Assembly: GCF_000244915.1 (NCBI RefSeq)
Contig: NZ_CM001442.1
Span: forward strand, 4,340,001 to 4,404,000
Source: Bradyrhizobium sp. WSM471
Lineage (GTDB): Bacteria; Pseudomonadota; Alphaproteobacteria; Rhizobiales; Xanthobacteraceae
Length of the DNA: 64,000 bases
Direction of reading: 5' to 3'
Shown here: one piece after another, positions 61,830 to 64,000 of the stretch
Layout: each line of letters opens with the position of its first letter
Position numbering within the stretch: position 1 is the first letter of the stretch
Notes under the pieces: model-generated
What the model saw: the letters and a program-made list of their open reading frames with translations, nothing else
Database searches by the model: none
What the model was told of the DNA's origin: nothing
Program-made: the position numbers and the translations under genes

Positions 61830-63056
61830 CTACAGCGAACTGCCACCCAAATTCCACCCACGCCCACCCTCGCCGAAAATCTCATACCCCGTCGCCGTCA
61901 CCGCGACCGTGTCCTCGAGCTTGATGAACCCACGCTTCGGATGCTTCATCGTGGTCTCGATCGATACCACCATGCCTGTTTCAAGCGGCAGGCGGGCGTC
62001 GGTGTCGTCATAGGGGATCGGACCCTTGGCGGTCAGGCGAGGGGCCTCGTGGCTGACGAGGCCCATGCCGTGGGCCAAAAACTCCGTGCAGTCGCGCTGG
62101 CTGATCTTCGCGAGCTGCCGCTCGGCCGCGACGTAGATGTCGCCGCCCATGGCGCCGGGCCGGACCGCGGCGAAGGCCGCGCGCTGGACCGCCTCGATCT
62201 CGGCCAGACAGTCCTTCAGCTCGCTATCGGGCTCACCGAGCATGGCCATGCGCGCGAGATCGCCGATATAGCCGTGATAATTGCCGCCGGAATCGAGCGA
62301 CAGCACCTCGCCTTGCTCCCAGCGCTGCGCCGACGGCGCCCGGTTGTGGCTGCTGCCGCAAGCGAGCAGGCAGTATTCGAAGGTCAGCCCGCGATTGGCT
62401 TCGGCGATCCGCAAGGCGTCCGACAATTGCTGCTTGGTCGTGCCCGGGCACGACAATTGCTGCTTGGTCGTGCCCGGGCCGTGCCCGGCGATCACCTCCA
62501 GCATCGAGGCGATCACCAGTTCGGACGCCGTCTTGAGTTTTGCGAGCTCGTCCGCCGACTTGACCGCCCGCAGTCGCTCCAGCACCAACAGCGCGTCCTT
62601 GAGCTCGGCGCCGGGCAGGGCGTCGGCAAGCGCCCGGCCCGCATCCATCGGCAGGAACGCCATCTCGACCCCGACCCGCTTCAGGGGCACGCCGGCGTTG
62701 CGGATCAGGCTGACGGCCCGCGTGATCGCATCGACCGAGCCGTTGGACTCGGTCCGGACCTGTGCCACCCATGGCGGCGCGACGGCGCGCTGATGGGTCT
62801 CCAGCCGGTGCCCGACATAGACCGCGTGCTCCGGTGCGCCCTTGGGATAGATCAGGACCGGCAGATAGCGGCTGACGCCCAGCGCATCCATGTAGTCGAA
62901 GAAGATCGCGCGCTCGGCACCCAGCAGGTACTGCACATTGTGCTTGGAGGTCACGACCAGGACGTCGAGGCCGGCAGCCTCCATCAGGCGGTCGAGCTTG
63001 GCGGCGTCGAATGGAATGGCGCGCGAGCGGTCTGCGCGGGCGACGTTCTCCTGCAT
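61830..63056 (-). CDS. M24-family metallopeptidase (Xaa-Pro dipeptidase-like) with internal tandem duplication
   Basis: 408-residue pita-bread metallohydrolase. Residues about 10-150 form a creatinase N-terminal domain; the catalytic domain follows. Metal ligands seen: Asp in LSLDSGGNYHGYIGDLARM (two Asp), His in AHGMGLVSHEAPR, Glu in ETGMVVSIETT and the last Glu in GFIKLEDTVAV, all conserved. Between the domains is a duplicated block, PGTTKQQLSC then PGTTKQQLSDAL, from two adjacent 30-bp copies. Start ATG 63056. It is divergent from the TRAP gene at 63515, which suggests shared regulation. Substrate unknown; it could be a dipeptidase or creatinase-like enzyme. Confidence 0.9.
   Translation of the reverse strand: MQENVARADRSRAIPFDAAKLDRLMEAAGLDVLVVTSKHNVQYLLGAERAIFFDYMDALGVSRYLPVLIYPKGAPEHAVYVGHRLETHQRAVAPPWVAQVRTESNGSVDAITRAVSLIRNAGVPLKRVGVEMAFLPMDAGRALADALPGAELKDALLVLERLRAVKSADELAKLKTASELVIASMLEVIAGHGPGTTKQQLSCPGTTKQQLSDALRIAEANRGLTFEYCLLACGSSHNRAPSAQRWEQGEVLSLDSGGNYHGYIGDLARMAMLGEPDSELKDCLAEIEAVQRAAFAAVRPGAMGGDIYVAAERQLAKISQRDCTEFLAHGMGLVSHEAPRLTAKGPIPYDDTDARLPLETGMVVSIETTMKHPKRGFIKLEDTVAVTATGYEIFGEGGRGWNLGGSSL
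62421..62480 (-). repeat. 30-bp in-frame tandem duplication in the M24 gene
   Basis: Bases 62421-62450 and 62451-62480 are identical in 29 of 30 positions (last base a or c). Each copy encodes ten residues including TTKQQLS on the minus strand. The copies are directly adjacent and in frame. Confidence 0.95.
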
Positions 63057-63514
63057 GACGAACCTCCCAATGCTGCCGTGGCCTCAACCGCTGCGTCGGT
63101 TTGCCCGGGGATTGTGGGCGCCAAGTGTGAGCCGAAAGAGGGGTTCTGGGTAGCTGCGGAATGATCTGGCCTGACCTGCACAGCCATATCCATGATTCGC
63201 ATAAGGTATATTATGGAATATATTTATATACAATCAGATCAATTATTTAACTGGAATTCCTCTCACCGCATCTTCGCTGCCAGTTCTTTTCCGGCCCAGC
63301 CGTGGCACGTCGCCCCGGCTTTTGACGGCTACTGTGCATGGGGTTGTTTTCGCGTTTTTTGAATCCGGCCCATGCCTCCGAAAGCCGATATTGCCGTGAC
63401 GATGTCCGGCTGCAATAAGCGAGGCTTCGCGAGATCGCAGATGACCTTCTGACCTTCCGTCCGTATAGGTTTGCATCTCAGAACAACAACAAACTTTCCG
63501 AGGAAGCAGACCCA
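63057..63514. other. 458-base divergent intergenic region with an AT-rich operator-like dyad
   Basis: Between the divergent M24 and TRAP genes. At 63201-63250 the sequence becomes very AT-rich, with GTATAT (63206-63211) and ATATAC (63226-63231) forming an inverted pair with 14-base spacing, a plausible promoter/operator. No coding frame is supported. The stretch from about 63250 to 63500 shows nothing distinct. Confidence 0.5.
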
Positions 63515-64000
63515 TGAGCTTTTCCCGCCGCACGCTTCTCAAGGCCTCCGCCGCGACCGCGGTCCTGGGCGGCCTCAGTGCGCCCCATGTGGCCCGCGCC
63601 CAGAGCGCCGAGTTCACCTACAAATACGCCAACAACCTGCCGGACACCCATCCGCTGAACGTACGCGCCAAGGAGATGGCGGCGGCGATCAAGGCCGAAA
63701 CCAAGGGCAAGTTCGACCTCCAGATATTCCCGAACAACCAGCTCGGGTCCGACACCGACATGCTGAGCCAGATCCGCTCCGGCGGCGTCGAGTTCTTCAC
63801 GCTGTCGGGGCTGATCCTGTCGACCCTGGTACCGGCGGCGTCCATCAACGGGATCGGCTTCGCGTTCCCGGACTACGGGACGGTCTGGAAGGCCATGGAC
63901 GGCGATCTCGGCGCCTTCGTCCGCGGCGAGATCAAGAAGGCCGGGCTCGAGGTCATGGACAAGATCTGGGACAACGGCTTCCGCCAGACCACGTCGTCGA
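63515..64000 (+). CDS. TRAP transporter substrate-binding protein DctP family, 3' partial
   Basis: Periplasmic binding protein of a tripartite ATP-independent transporter, cut by the window edge after 162 codons. Seen: signal MSFSRRTLLKASAATAVLGGLSAPHVARAQ with SRRTLLKA, a twin-arginine motif suggesting Tat export; then EFTYKYANNLPDTHPLNVRAKEM, IKAETKGKFDLQIFPNNQLGSDTDMLSQIRSGGVEFF, given by key parts NNLPDTHPLNVRAKEM and IFPNNQLGSDTDML, typical of DctP. GAGGAAG lies 8 bases before ATG 63515. DctQ and DctM are expected downstream, outside the window. Substrate may be a carboxylic acid. Confidence 0.93.

Noticed and set aside
1..64000. CRISPR arrays, rRNA genes, intact insertion sequences, prophage or defence islands
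   Set aside because: No regular spacer-repeat array, rRNA motif, transposase or phage structural gene was found.

Overview
The window is a 64 kb, GC-rich, gene-dense chromosomal segment from an alphaproteobacterium. It most resembles the Bradyrhizobium/Rhodopseudomonas group of Nitrobacteraceae. The clues are the order pcm-tolC-popZ-valS, the nifR3(dusB)-ntrB-ntrC-ntrY-ntrX-hfq-hflX-mazG chain, a cobalt-type nitrile hydratase, a ba3-type oxidase, and many palindromic repeats starting 'tagcccggatg' or 'tcatcccgg'. The assignment is from memory of synteny and protein style; no search was run.

Layout. 1-5.8 kb: two tandem RND efflux permeases, the first cut by the window edge. 5.8-8.4 kb: a DTW-domain protein, a Wzm/Wzt-like polysaccharide exporter whose permease lacks a normal start codon, and tRNA-Cys. 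8.5-9.9 kb: small hypothetical genes and a perfect CRP-type palindrome. 9.9-16.8 kb: a possible amide-utilisation locus with a binding protein, a fused permease/ATPase, an acetamidase/formamidase, a second amidase fused to an AraC-type regulator, and a RidA protein. 16.8-33.6 kb: a block bounded by two inverted copies of a ~665-bp repeat. It holds tRNA-Asn, pcm, tolC, popZ, valS, an alkyladenine glycosylase, lipA, a COQ10-like gene and a ba3 oxidase/cytochrome c cluster. 33.5-46.5 kb: cinA-like, ispDF, and the nitrogen regulation chain from dusB to mazG, with a GCAC-N7-GTGC NtrC-type site in front. 46.6-49.2 kb: queC and nitrile hydratase (alpha, beta, accessory). 49.2-52.6 kb: a secreted protein, a crotonase-family protein, a DASS anion transporter and a 3' remnant of metI. 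52.8-56.5 kb: a TonB-dependent siderophore receptor behind a probable Irr box, and a PepSY membrane protein. 56.7-61.7 kb: two small or secreted unknowns and opgG-opgH for periplasmic glucans. 61.8-64 kb: an M24 peptidase-like protein with a 30-bp in-frame tandem duplication, and the start of a TRAP transporter binding protein.

The parts suggest a nitrogen-scavenging soil bacterium. Nitriles can be hydrated to amides and amides hydrolysed to ammonia and acid, while NtrBC/NtrYX with Hfq control nitrogen responses. The most unusual objects are the AraC-amidase fusion, the inverted ~665-bp repeat pair, the metI remnant and the tandem duplication in the M24 protein.
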